A DNA stretch of 64,000 nucleotides, taken from Pseudoramibacter porci. Lineage in GTDB: Bacteria; Bacillota; Clostridia; Eubacteriales; Eubacteriaceae. Positions 29,304 to 37,753 of the stretch are shown here, in pieces; position 1 is the first letter of the stretch, and every line of letters starts with the position of its first letter. A program made the translations under genes and the position numbers. The notes under the pieces are model-generated. The model was not told the origin of the DNA. It did no database searches and was given only the letters and a program-made list of their open reading frames with translations. The stretch spans positions 62,001 through 126,000 of the forward strand of contig NZ_VUMO01000006.1 in assembly GCF_009696145.1 (NCBI RefSeq), given 5' to 3'.

Positions 29304-31028
29304 GTGATAGAGAATCAAAGAGTTAAAAATTATAAGAAGTGGTGGGGGATAGGCTTACTCGCTGTGTTGATTTCTTTAGTATTTCAATGGCCTTCTTTTG
29401 CCGCTGCAAGTGTAGAATTAAATGACGGGAGGACATTTGTTGCACAAATTTGGTCCAGTGATCAGAGAAAGGTATTGACGAATCAAAATGGAACCCTAAG
29501 CTTTGAGGACAATGCAAACGCAACGAATCAAGCGTGGACTTTTATTTATGACGATACGAAAAATATTTATTCAATCGTTTCAAAATCAAACGCTTATGTT
29601 TTAACGGTCGGTTCAGATATTGATGGCGCGAAAGTGTCCTCGGCTGCATCTAAACAGTCGTACGGACAAATGTGGAATCTATTTTTAGAAGATAATAATA
29701 TGTTTTCACTTAGACCTTCCAGCTCGCTCGCCAAAGTATTAACCATTGATAACAATAACGTATTGATTAAAACAAGTCAGAAAACGAGTCAACAAAAATT
29801 TAAAATCAGCATCTTGTCAAATGAACAAATTTCCGCATTAAAATCGATTTCTGATACATCAACGATTTCATCTAAAACGGACACGGCATCAGATATCACA
29901 ACCACTAAAAGTGAAACAACAGAAAAAAATGATGCGAATTCTGCTTCAACAACAAATAACACAAATAAGGCTACTGTAGAACAATCATCAGATACTACAA
30001 AAACGACGGGGGCTTCTTCCGCTTCGAGTGAAAAAACTGATGCATCAGCAGTAAGTGGCAATACAACATCTTCATTTAATTCGACAACAGAAACGAAAAA
30101 AATAACAAACGTCGATCTGGGCGATTCTTTCACGGCAAGGATAAAACATAAGGCGAGCGGAAAATCTGTAGCTGTTGGGGATTCAGATAATGTTGTCTTG
30201 CAGTCTGTCAATAATTACAAAGAACAGGGTTGGCAGTTTAAGAAAAATTCTGACGGATCATATACGATTTATGCTTTGTCGAATACTTCAAAGGTATTAG
30301 ATATAAGTGGTGCATCTGATCAGAATGGAGCAAATATTCAGATTTATAGTTCGAATAGTTCAAATGCTCAAAAATTCTATATTAGAGAAACATCTTCTGG
30401 ATCTGGTGTTTATTATCTCCAGCCCGAATGCAGTCAAACGCGTGTGATGGATTTATCAGGTAATAATACAGCTGATAATGCTAATATCCAGTTATATAGT
30501 AATAACAATTCAGCTGCACAACAATTTATTATTGAAAAAGCCGATGCTTCTGGTTTTACAACAAAACCCGTAGTAAATAAAAGACAGCAAGTGATTGACA
30601 TCGCGCGGTCTCAAATCGGGACGAGAGAAGGTAGAAATAATTACACGAAATATGGCGTATGGTATGGAAATTATGTACATTCTAGCGTTTATCAACATGC
30701 TGCATGGTGTGCCATGTTCGTGTCCTGGTGTGGCAATCAAGCTGGACTTTCCAGTGATGTTTTTTACTATCATGCTTACTGTCCAGCCGGTGTAAGCTGG
30801 TATCAGAATAAAGGCAAATGGCAATGGAAAGGTTACGTTCCAAAGATGGGTGACATTGTTTATTACGATTGGAACGGCGATCGTGTTGTCGATCATGTCG
30901 GTTTTGTTGAATCCTACAGTAATGGTAATATTACAACAATTGAAGGCAATTATAGTGATCAAGTGAAACGTCGAACGATTAACTATAAGTCCAGTTCCAT
31001 TTTTGGATATGCGACACCAAATTATTAA
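29304..31028 (+). CDS. Secreted ricin-type lectin repeat protein with C-terminal CHAP amidase domain
   Basis: 574 residues. A signal peptide (KKWWGIGLLAVLISLVF, cleavage near SFAAAS) is followed by a ricin-B-like (RICIN) domain (about 38-172), a Thr/Ser linker (180-265), a second RICIN domain (about 272-412) with QxW-like repeats, and a CHAP domain (about 428-574). The CHAP catalytic set is visible: C469 in AWCAMFVSW, H531 in DHVGFVE, and the acid/Asn in IEGNYS. It likely cleaves peptide bonds in peptidoglycan while the lectin domains bind wall carbohydrate. The start is GTG with AAAGGTGAG upstream. It forms a pair with the preceding gene. Confidence 0.88.
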   Translation: MIENQRVKNYKKWWGIGLLAVLISLVFQWPSFAAASVELNDGRTFVAQIWSSDQRKVLTNQNGTLSFEDNANATNQAWTFIYDDTKNIYSIVSKSNAYVLTVGSDIDGAKVSSAASKQSYGQMWNLFLEDNNMFSLRPSSSLAKVLTIDNNNVLIKTSQKTSQQKFKISILSNEQISALKSISDTSTISSKTDTASDITTTKSETTEKNDANSASTTNNTNKATVEQSSDTTKTTGASSASSEKTDASAVSGNTTSSFNSTTETKKITNVDLGDSFTARIKHKASGKSVAVGDSDNVVLQSVNNYKEQGWQFKKNSDGSYTIYALSNTSKVLDISGASDQNGANIQIYSSNSSNAQKFYIRETSSGSGVYYLQPECSQTRVMDLSGNNTADNANIQLYSNNNSAAQQFIIEKADASGFTTKPVVNKRQQVIDIARSQIGTREGRNNYTKYGVWYGNYVHSSVYQHAAWCAMFVSWCGNQAGLSSDVFYYHAYCPAGVSWYQNKGKWQWKGYVPKMGDIVYYDWNGDRVVDHVGFVESYSNGNITTIEGNYSDQVKRRTINYKSSSIFGYATPNY

Positions 31029-31054
31029 TATTTCATTTATAATATATAATACAT

Positions 31055-31096
31055 AACCCTCAAGCAGGAAATATAAACCTACTTGAGGGTTTTATT
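31055..31096 (+). terminator. Rho-independent terminator after the wall-enzyme pair
   Basis: A 14-base stem (31055-31068 with 31078-31091, one C/A mismatch), 9-base loop, T-rich tail. Confidence 0.88.
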
Positions 31097-31196
31097 TGTC
31101 TTTGAGAAAGTAGGTGGAATTTTTTGTATCAACTACTTAGACGTCTGTTGTTTTTAGAATGATGATGAGTTTTTAATAGGCTCAATTTGTAAAATG

Positions 31197-31205
31197 TGAT
31201 AAAAT
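31197..31205 (+). promoter_or_regulatory. Possible extended -10 promoter of the zapA-like gene
   Basis: TG-A-TAAAAT, an extended -10 element, about 25 bases before the start codon, with no recognisable -35 at the right distance. Confidence 0.35.
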
Positions 31206-31230
31206 AAAAATATAAAGGAGCGTTTAATAA

Positions 31231-31755
31231 ATGGCAAATGATGAAAAAAAACCGATAGAAGTTAATATCGCAGGAACAATTCTTCAAGTTAAAAACGATA
31301 ATAATGAATTAGAAATACAAAAAGCAACGGATTTAGCTAATCGTGAACTTGAAAAAATTCGGAAGAGTAATCCCAATATTAATCGCATTTATCTAATGGT
31401 GATGGGATGTATGAATTTAGCTGATATGTATTGTCAAAGTGAAAATAACAACCAAGTGCTTGCTAAAAAAATTCGAGAATTAACAGATGACAACGATACT
31501 TTTGATCAAAAAGCTAAAGACAAAGATATTAAAATTGAGCAGCTCAATCAAAAAATTGATGAATTGCTCACCGCTCAGAATTCCTTAAAAGATCAACTGA
31601 ATCAGAAGAATGATTTATTAAATCAATACCGGGATCATATTAAACAAATAAAAGATGAAAATGATGCAAATCGGAAATCGATTCTGAATTTACAAAATAA
31701 ATTATTTGAAAGTCAAATTGAATTGAATAAATCACAGGACGATTTGGAATCATAA
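31231..31755 (+). CDS. zapA: ZapA-like cell-division protein with long coiled-coil tail
   Basis: 174 residues. The first 85 or so match the ZapA fold: a short beta-hairpin (VNIAGTILQVK), then the helix carrying the family stretch (ATDLANRELEKIRKSNP, RIYLMVMGCMNLADMY). ZapA binds FtsZ and bundles its filaments at the division site. From about residue 85 to the end the protein is a predicted coiled coil (Lys/Asp/Gln/Leu heptads), longer than in E. coli ZapA (109 residues), though extended forms occur in Firmicutes. It is followed after 15 bases by an unknown gene, probably an operon partner. Confidence 0.85.
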   Translation: MANDEKKPIEVNIAGTILQVKNDNNELEIQKATDLANRELEKIRKSNPNINRIYLMVMGCMNLADMYCQSENNNQVLAKKIRELTDDNDTFDQKAKDKDIKIEQLNQKIDELLTAQNSLKDQLNQKNDLLNQYRDHIKQIKDENDANRKSILNLQNKLFESQIELNKSQDDLES

Positions 31756-31770
31756 AATAAGGAGAAAAAC

Positions 31771-32289
31771 ATGAAAAAAATTAATTGGTTATTTGTTTTA
31801 GTTGATAAGGGAAAACCAACACAAAGATGGTTGATTAAAATCCGTTCTATTCAACAACTTATTGCTTACTACAATGAGATTTCGGATGCAAAACAGCAAA
31901 AATCCGATTTAGATATTCAAAAGCATAATAAAATAAGCGATAAAAAAATAGATATCCAGCAGGCATCACAGCACACTAATGATATCAATTTGGATGAACA
32001 AATGAAGGCTCTTGCTTCGAATAAACAACTTTATATTGATAGTGATGGAAAATGGACAACAGAGCCGCAGACTGAGGATAATTTTTTATACCGCAAGTAC
32101 CCAGCGTTTCCAAATTTTACAAAGAAAGATATCTCAATTAAATCATTTAATGATGGTGTACATTCATATGCGAAGATTGGAGATCTGGAAGTTCGAGAAG
32201 GCGATAAAATAAAATGGGATACGTATGAAGAGGCATACGAGGCTTGCATGAAAATTATCGGTTCCAATGCAGATAAGGATAAAGATTAG
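31771..32289 (+). CDS. Hypothetical protein downstream of zapA
   Basis: I do not recognise this 172-residue protein. It has a basic, mildly hydrophobic N-terminus (NWLFVLVDKGKPTQRWLIKIR), not convincing as a signal peptide, then a hydrophilic helical linker (about 40-85) rich in Lys, Gln and Asp, then a more globular part (FLYRKYPAFPNFTKKDIS, and KWDTYEEAYEACMKIIG). It has a single Cys. A clean AAGGAG ribosome site precedes it, and it ends before a pair of hairpins. Its place directly after zapA suggests, but does not show, a role at the divisome. Confidence 0.75.
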   Translation: MKKINWLFVLVDKGKPTQRWLIKIRSIQQLIAYYNEISDAKQQKSDLDIQKHNKISDKKIDIQQASQHTNDINLDEQMKALASNKQLYIDSDGKWTTEPQTEDNFLYRKYPAFPNFTKKDISIKSFNDGVHSYAKIGDLEVREGDKIKWDTYEEAYEACMKIIGSNADKDKD

Positions 32290-32308
32290 GAGAGATATAA
32301 AGGCCAGC

Positions 32309-32350
32309 CCAAACAATTGCGTATAACGTCGGTTATACGCAATTGTTTGG
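32309..32350. repeat. 19-bp perfect inverted repeat without T-run
   Basis: Two 19-base arms (32309-32327 and 32332-32350) match perfectly around a 4-base loop GTCG. There is no T-run next to it on either strand, so it is not a standard terminator. It lies 20 bases after the preceding stop codon and is followed by a true terminator 37 bases on. No second copy is seen in the window. It could protect mRNA 3' ends, bind a protein, or be the trace of a small mobile repeat. Confidence 0.85.
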
Positions 32351-32386
32351 CGGAATAATGACAAACACTACATAATTGCTATTAAT

Positions 32387-32411
32387 AAAAGCCCACATTT
32401 TGTGGGCTTTT
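32387..32411. terminator. Bidirectional rho-independent terminator
   Basis: An 11-base perfect stem (32387-32397 with 32401-32411) with loop TTT, A-run at left and T-run at right. It serves the plus-strand zapA unit and the convergent protease gene. Confidence 0.88.
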
Positions 32412-32429
32412 GTATTATTATGGTATTCT

Positions 32430-33473
32430 CTAAAAAATTGAATTGAAAAAATTGTATAAAGAGTTTCTTGAATTGCCGCTATTGGAATTTCTATCTTCTT
32501 CGTTTTGTTGATTATTGTCGAGCGAAGATGTATTTTCTGAAGAACTGTTATTACTCTGATTTTTCTTTAAAGTATTAGCGACGGAGATGGCTTTATTTGA
32601 CGGCACTGCAAATCCAAGACCTTCCGCATTGGTATCAGATGATGATTTCGATTCAACGATGCCGATTAATTCACCATATTTGTTAAATAAACCACCACCT
32701 GAATTTCCAGGACTAACTTGCGCAGATGTTTGGACTAAACTCATTTTTCTTCCGTCAATGGTAATGTCTCGCGCAGTTGCTGAGACGATGCCTTCCGTGA
32801 CAGTCCCCGATAATGTACCCAAAGGATTTCCAATTGCGACTGCCTTTTCACCAGTGGTTAATTTGTTGGAATCGCCAATTACTGCAGCTGTTAAATTACT
32901 TGCATTAATTTTGATTAGTGCAATGTCCGATGATGCATCTGTACCAATAACTGTAGCATTGTATGATTTGTTATCTGAGGTTGTTACTTTGATCGTAGAT
33001 GCATCAGACACAACATGTTCACAAGTTACAATATAACCGTCTGAAGAAATGATGACACCTGATCCGGCGCCTTGAGTAACATAGTCTCCATAAAACGCAG
33101 ATGTCGTTTTAGATTCTGTTGTAATAGACACAACGGATGGACTGGCTTTTTTGGCAATTTCCTCTGTTGTTAATTCACTTTCTGATGATGATGTTGATGT
33201 CGTTGTGACATGGCTGGCAGCTTTATAAACAAATGAGGAATTCTGATTTGATGAAATGGCTTGATATAGATAATTTCCACCAAGTCCGCCTAAAAAACCT
33301 ACAATCAAACAAATTAAAACAAGAAGTTTTGGTTTAAAAGACCGTTTAGGTTTTGGCTTGATATTATTTGGAGAATTACTAAAGTCATATTGGTAATCAT
33401 AATCGTTATTTTGATTGTTATTGTAGTAATTTTGATCATTCATAAAATTGTTATCTTTCATGTTGAAATACAC
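32430..33473 (-). CDS. HtrA/DegP-type membrane-anchored serine protease, PDZ domain absent
   Basis: 347 residues. A cytoplasmic Asn/Tyr/Asp-rich head (residues 1-35) and basic stretch (37-48) are followed by one membrane helix (about 49-66) and an extracellular trypsin-like domain (about 100-300) with catalytic H153 (TCEHVV), D183 (SSDIALIK) and S258 (SPGNSGGG). HtrA proteins degrade misfolded exported proteins. The usual C-terminal PDZ domain is missing; the end is instead a low-complexity Asn/Ser/Glu tail closing with a short aromatic segment (YNFFNSIF). The start is uncertain: GTG at 33473 or ATG at 33461, with AAGGAG 22 bases before the former. It is divergent from the recombinase gene. 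Confidence 0.92.
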   Translation of the reverse strand: MYFNMKDNNFMNDQNYYNNNQNNDYDYQYDFSNSPNNIKPKPKRSFKPKLLVLICLIVGFLGGLGGNYLYQAISSNQNSSFVYKAASHVTTTSTSSSESELTTEEIAKKASPSVVSITTESKTTSAFYGDYVTQGAGSGVIISSDGYIVTCEHVVSDASTIKVTTSDNKSYNATVIGTDASSDIALIKINASNLTAAVIGDSNKLTTGEKAVAIGNPLGTLSGTVTEGIVSATARDITIDGRKMSLVQTSAQVSPGNSGGGLFNKYGELIGIVESKSSSDTNAEGLGFAVPSNKAISVANTLKKNQSNNSSSENTSSLDNNQQNEEDRNSNSGNSRNSLYNFFNSIF

Positions 33474-33571
33474 TAAGAATTATGCGTTCTTATTTCTCCT
33501 TTCAATTTTCATTTTATGTTATAAAAAAAAGCTTTAAAATAAATAGAAATTAAGTTGTTTTTATTTTTAGT

Positions 33572-33605
33572 TTATCATTGACACATTTTTTGCGTATAAT
33601 ATTAT
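33572..33605 (+). promoter_or_regulatory. Promoter region of the recombinase gene
   Basis: Two overlapping readings: TTATCA-17-TATAAT (-10 at 33595-33600) or TTGACA (33578-33583)-16-TATTAT (33600-33605). Both point toward the gene starting at 33636. Confidence 0.6.
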
Positions 33606-33635
33606 TATCACGAAATTATGAAAGGACTTTGAAGT

Positions 33636-34670
33636 TTGGAAGATAATAATATATTAAATGACTATTGCAACTACCTACTGTCCGTAAAAGGATATTCTAA
33701 AAATACAGTGCGTTCTTATAAAAATGATTTGAAACAATTTTTTCATTTTATTCTCGTACGTTTTGAAAAAATAAAACAAGATGACCCATTAGATGCAACT
33801 TTGCTTCATCTTGTATCCCCTACGCTACTGTCAGAAGTTCAGTTAGTCGATATCTACGCTTTTTTATCGTATAGTGCTGCTGAACGCAGTAATGGCGACA
33901 CTACGCGGAAACGTAAAACGGCGGCTATTCGTTCTTTTTATCATTTTAAAATTAATATTATGCAGGAAAAAATTATTGACCCGACACAAAATTTAGAAGT
34001 GCCAAAGGCTAAAAAAAGAGATCCAATTTATCTTACTTTAGACGAAGCATTAAGTCTATTGAATGCTGTTGACGGGCGAAACAAAGAAAGAGATTTAGCG
34101 ATCATTACCCTATTCTTAAATTGCGGACTGCGCTTGTCGGAATTGACGAATTTACGTGTACAGGATATTCAAGATGAGACCTTACATGTTGTCGGAAAAG
34201 GAAATAAAGAAAGAGATATCATGATGAACGATGCCTGCATCAATGCAATAAAAGATTATCTACCTGTTAGAGAACAACAATTAAAAAAGGCTGAAGAAAA
34301 GATTAATGCTGCTCAAGAAAATGAACATAATGAATGTAGGGATAAAAACAATTTAAAAAAAGAAGATCATCTGTTTTTAAGCAGCCGTGGAAAGGGCATT
34401 TCAAATCGAATGGTTGAGACAATGGTCAATAAAAATATTCAAAAAGCAGGCTTAGATTCAAATAAATTCACTGTTCACAAACTACGGCACACTGCAGCAA
34501 CATTAATGTATAAATATGGTCAAATTGATATTCGAACACTACAAAAGGTTTTAGGACATGAGAATGTTTCAACGACAGAAATCTATACCCATATTGAAGA
34601 TGATGATGTCAGAAATGCTGTGTATCAAAATCCGTTATCATCATATTTTGAAAAATATGATCATTCTTAA
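33636..34670 (+). CDS. Tyrosine site-specific recombinase, XerC/XerD-like
   Basis: 344 residues. An N-terminal SAM-like domain (about 1-115) is followed by a catalytic domain with R166 (CGLRLSEL), H281 and R284 (HKLRH), H308 (LGHENVSTTE) and the nucleophile Y317 (IYTHI). In full-length Xer proteins these residues resolve chromosome dimers at dif. It is longer than the usual 300 residues because of a charged insert near 215-245, a feature I associate with a clostridial Xer subgroup. It sits alone with no att sites, other phage genes or changed composition, so a housekeeping role is likelier than an integrase. The start is TTG, preceded by AAAGGA. Confidence 0.9.
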   Translation: MEDNNILNDYCNYLLSVKGYSKNTVRSYKNDLKQFFHFILVRFEKIKQDDPLDATLLHLVSPTLLSEVQLVDIYAFLSYSAAERSNGDTTRKRKTAAIRSFYHFKINIMQEKIIDPTQNLEVPKAKKRDPIYLTLDEALSLLNAVDGRNKERDLAIITLFLNCGLRLSELTNLRVQDIQDETLHVVGKGNKERDIMMNDACINAIKDYLPVREQQLKKAEEKINAAQENEHNECRDKNNLKKEDHLFLSSRGKGISNRMVETMVNKNIQKAGLDSNKFTVHKLRHTAATLMYKYGQIDIRTLQKVLGHENVSTTEIYTHIEDDDVRNAVYQNPLSSYFEKYDHS

Positions 34671-34698
34671 AGAACCGTAAGATATTAGCGTGATTTTA

Positions 34699-34707
34699 TG
34701 GTAAAAT
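34699..34707 (+). promoter_or_regulatory. Possible extended -10 promoter of glnS
   Basis: TG-G-TAAAAT, about 40 bases before the glnS start codon, with no clear -35. No T-box leader precedes the gene. Confidence 0.35.
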
Positions 34708-34746
34708 ACATTGTAAAAATGAACACATAACATATAGGAGCTTCAA

Positions 34747-36429
34747 TTGAACGATAAAGAAAAAGAAAGTAATTTTATTTTTAGTTATATTGATAAAGAT
34801 TTAGAAGACGGGATCTATGCTAACAATCGTGTTCATACTCGTTTTCCACCTGAACCAAATGGATATCTTCATATTGGTCATGCTAAATCATCATTGTTAA
34901 ATTATCGAACAGCATTAAAATATCACGGAACCTTTAATCTCCGATTTGATGATACAAATCCGGAAAAAGAAGATATGGAATATGTCAATGCCATCAAAAG
35001 AGATTTGAAGTGGCTTGGTATTGAATGGGGCGAAAATGAATTCTTTGCATCATCTTATTTTCCGAAGATGATTGAATTTGCAAAGGAATATATTGAAAAA
35101 GGTGTTGCTTACGTCGATGATCAAGATATGGAGACCATTAAACAAACGCGAGGAACACTGACTTCTCCTGGTGTTGAAAGTCCATATCGAAATCGCAGTG
35201 TAGAAGAAAACATGCAGCTTTTCCAAGATATGATCGATGGAAAAGTTGCTGAAGGTGAAAAGGTCTTACGTGCTAAAATTGACATGGCTAATCCAAATAT
35301 GAATATGCGCGATCCTATCATTTATAGAGTGCGTCATTTGGTACATCCAAGTTTGAATAAAGAGTGGCATGTTTATCCAATGTATGATTTTGCACATCCT
35401 GTTGAAGATGCGATTGAAGGGATTACGCATTCCCTATGCACCCTTGAATTTGAAGATCATCGACCGCTATACAATTGGTTCTTAGAAAATTTAGATGAGT
35501 TTCAAAACGAACCACCTCGTCAGATTGAATTTGCCAAGCTTAATTTGAGCAAGACAATTATGGGTAAACGATATATAAAAAAATTGGTTGACGAAGGGGT
35601 TATTGACGGATGGGATGATCCTAGATTAGCAACTATTTCTGGTCTAAGGCGTCGTGGCTATACTCCGGAAGCTATTCAAAATTTCTGTGAAGAAATTGGC
35701 GTTGCCAAGGCAAATTCAACAGTGGACACCGCTATGCTTGAACATTTTATTCGTGATGATCTGAAAACAAAAGCACCCCGTTATAATTGCGTTATTCATC
35801 CACTTAAGGTGACGATTACAAATTGGCCGGAAGATAAAGTTGAATGGTTAACTATTGAAACCAATCAAGACGTCGAAGAGATGGGAACACACAAAGTTCC
35901 ATTTACGCGCGAACTTTACGTCGAACAATCTGATTTCATGAAGGAACCGATAAAAAAATACTTCAGACTTTATCCTGGTAACGAAGTTCGTTTCCGTGGT
36001 GCATATTTTATTACCTGCCAAGACTATGTTGAAGATGAAGAAGGAAATGTTGTTGAACTCAAATGTACTTACGATCCCGAAACAAAATGCGGCACGGGCT
36101 TTAAAGGTAGAAAGGTTAAGGGAACCATTCACTGGGTATCTGCTACAGAAGGAAAACCTGTAGAAATCCACATGTTCGATTCCCTGCTTAAAGATGATTC
36201 TCGCTATACCCTTGACAATATCGTTGAAAAGGTAAATCAGAATTCACTCGAAATATGCCATGGTTATGCAGAACCGGAAGCTTTAAAAATGAAACCTTTC
36301 GAGAAAGCGCAATTCGTCCGAAATGGGTATTTCTCGGTCGATCCAAAATACTCTAAACCAGAGCACCCTGTATTCAACCAAGTTGTTCCATTGAAAAGCA
36401 AATGGCGTCCGCCTAAGAAAAATAAATAG
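34747..36429 (+). CDS. glnS: Glutaminyl-tRNA synthetase
   Basis: 560 residues. Class I synthetase, GlnRS branch: PPEPNGYLHIGHAKS (HIGH), RFDDTNP, and in the second half the beta-barrel anticodon domains (GTIHWVSATEGKPVEIHMFD). It charges glutamine directly onto its tRNA. The second catalytic motif is unusual: where E. coli GlnRS has MSKRK, this protein has MGKRY (M272-Y276), with glycine replacing the serine. The start is a TTG at 34747 behind ATAGGAG. The same window encodes GatCAB, the alternative amidation route, so both systems coexist. It is followed at 14 bases by the CoA ligase gene. Confidence 0.96.
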   Translation: MNDKEKESNFIFSYIDKDLEDGIYANNRVHTRFPPEPNGYLHIGHAKSSLLNYRTALKYHGTFNLRFDDTNPEKEDMEYVNAIKRDLKWLGIEWGENEFFASSYFPKMIEFAKEYIEKGVAYVDDQDMETIKQTRGTLTSPGVESPYRNRSVEENMQLFQDMIDGKVAEGEKVLRAKIDMANPNMNMRDPIIYRVRHLVHPSLNKEWHVYPMYDFAHPVEDAIEGITHSLCTLEFEDHRPLYNWFLENLDEFQNEPPRQIEFAKLNLSKTIMGKRYIKKLVDEGVIDGWDDPRLATISGLRRRGYTPEAIQNFCEEIGVAKANSTVDTAMLEHFIRDDLKTKAPRYNCVIHPLKVTITNWPEDKVEWLTIETNQDVEEMGTHKVPFTRELYVEQSDFMKEPIKKYFRLYPGNEVRFRGAYFITCQDYVEDEEGNVVELKCTYDPETKCGTGFKGRKVKGTIHWVSATEGKPVEIHMFDSLLKDDSRYTLDNIVEKVNQNSLEICHGYAEPEALKMKPFEKAQFVRNGYFSVDPKYSKPEHPVFNQVVPLKSKWRPPKKNK

Positions 36430-36443
36430 GAGAAAAAGATATA

Positions 36444-37742
36444 ATGATCTGGTCTACAAAAGAGACGCTGGACCGTGAAGAAATTCGACTAATTCAAACA
36501 AAAAAATTAAAACAGACTGTCCAGTACGCTTATCAGAATGTCCCATTTTATCAAGAAAAATTTAAAGAAGCAGGAATCGTTCCAGAAGATATCCAAACAC
36601 TAGAGGATCTTTCGAAAATTCCTTTCACGACAAAAGATGATTTTCGCAACCACTACCCTTTTGGATTATTTGCAGTCCCAAAGGAAAAAATCATTCGATA
36701 TCACGCTTCATCTGGTACAACAGGAAATCCAACTGTTGTTGGTTATACAAAGCACGACATGAAAGTCTGGAAAGAATGTATCGCCAGAATTGTTTCAATG
36801 GCTGGTGTTACCTATCATGATACAGCTCAAATTGCTTTTGGTTATGGGCTGTTTACAGGCGCATTAGGGCTACATCAAGGATTAGAAAAAGTTGGTGCTG
36901 CTGTTGTTCCAATGTCTAGCGGAAATTCAAAAAAGCAAATTAAAATCATGAAAGACTGGGGTGTTACAGCGCTCATTGCTACCCCATCTTACGCTTTGCA
37001 TTTATCAGAAGTTGCTCAGTCGTTAGGTCTTGACCCGGTAACTGACTTGAAGGTCAAGTATGGTGTCTTAGGTAGTGAACCTTCTACAGAAGCGATGCGG
37101 ACAAAACTCAATGAAAATTGGGGAATGCATGCGTACGAAAATTATGGCATGTCAGAATTAGGTGGACCGGGTGTATCTGGAGAATGTCCAGCGCTTCACG
37201 GCATGCATATTAATGAAGATTATTTTATTTGTGAAATCATTGATCCAACAACTGGAGAGGTTTTGCCGGAAGGTGAAACGGGTGAATTAGTTGTGACTCC
37301 CCTATTCCGCCAAGCTACACCGGTACTGAGGTATCGAACGAAAGACATAACGAGTTTAGACTCTTCACCATGCGATTGTGGCCGCACTACGATGCGCATG
37401 TCGAAGATTACAGGCCGCACTGATGATATGTTGATTATTAGCGGCGTTAACGTCTTTCCATCTCAGATTGAAGAAGTATTATTGTCAACGGAAGGTATTG
37501 GCAGTAATTATTTAATTACGGTAAGCAAAAAAGGTTATCTTGATAAAATGGATATTGATGTTGAAGTTACAGATTCTTCTCTTCTGGATTCCGCATCAAG
37601 CTTAGATAATTTGTTAAAGATTGTGCAAGAAAGGTTGCACACCGTTCTTGGGATTCATCCGACAATTCATCTTGTTGAACCACTCAGTATGGAAGCTTCA
37701 AAGGGAAAAGCTGTCCGTGTTATTGATAAAAGAAAAGAATGA
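36444..37742 (+). CDS. paaK: Phenylacetate-CoA ligase family protein
   Basis: 432 residues, standard PaaK length. Adenylate-forming enzyme that activates an aryl-acetate to its CoA thioester with ATP. Seen: the AMP-binding loop SSGTTGNPTVVGYT, YGMSELGGPGVS, the hinge region with YRTKDI, and TGRTDDMLIISGVNVFPSQIE. In anaerobes such genes accompany indolepyruvate:ferredoxin oxidoreductase, which yields aryl-acetyl-CoA; run in reverse the ligase could save energy as ATP. Here iorAB is about 21 kb away rather than adjacent. It is followed by an ACT-domain gene that overlaps its stop region, the usual paaK neighbour. Confidence 0.92.
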   Translation: MIWSTKETLDREEIRLIQTKKLKQTVQYAYQNVPFYQEKFKEAGIVPEDIQTLEDLSKIPFTTKDDFRNHYPFGLFAVPKEKIIRYHASSGTTGNPTVVGYTKHDMKVWKECIARIVSMAGVTYHDTAQIAFGYGLFTGALGLHQGLEKVGAAVVPMSSGNSKKQIKIMKDWGVTALIATPSYALHLSEVAQSLGLDPVTDLKVKYGVLGSEPSTEAMRTKLNENWGMHAYENYGMSELGGPGVSGECPALHGMHINEDYFICEIIDPTTGEVLPEGETGELVVTPLFRQATPVLRYRTKDITSLDSSPCDCGRTTMRMSKITGRTDDMLIISGVNVFPSQIEEVLLSTEGIGSNYLITVSKKGYLDKMDIDVEVTDSSLLDSASSLDNLLKIVQERLHTVLGIHPTIHLVEPLSMEASKGKAVRVIDKRKE

Positions 37743-37753
37743 GGGTGAGCAAT

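Noticed and set aside
33636-34670. Xer-like recombinase as integrase of a mobile element
   Set aside because: No att repeats, no phage or transposon genes, no change in base composition, and housekeeping genes on both sides.
34671-34746. T-box leader before glnS (also looked for before leuS)
   Set aside because: The gaps are too short and hold no AGGGTGGNACCGCG-like antiterminator sequence.
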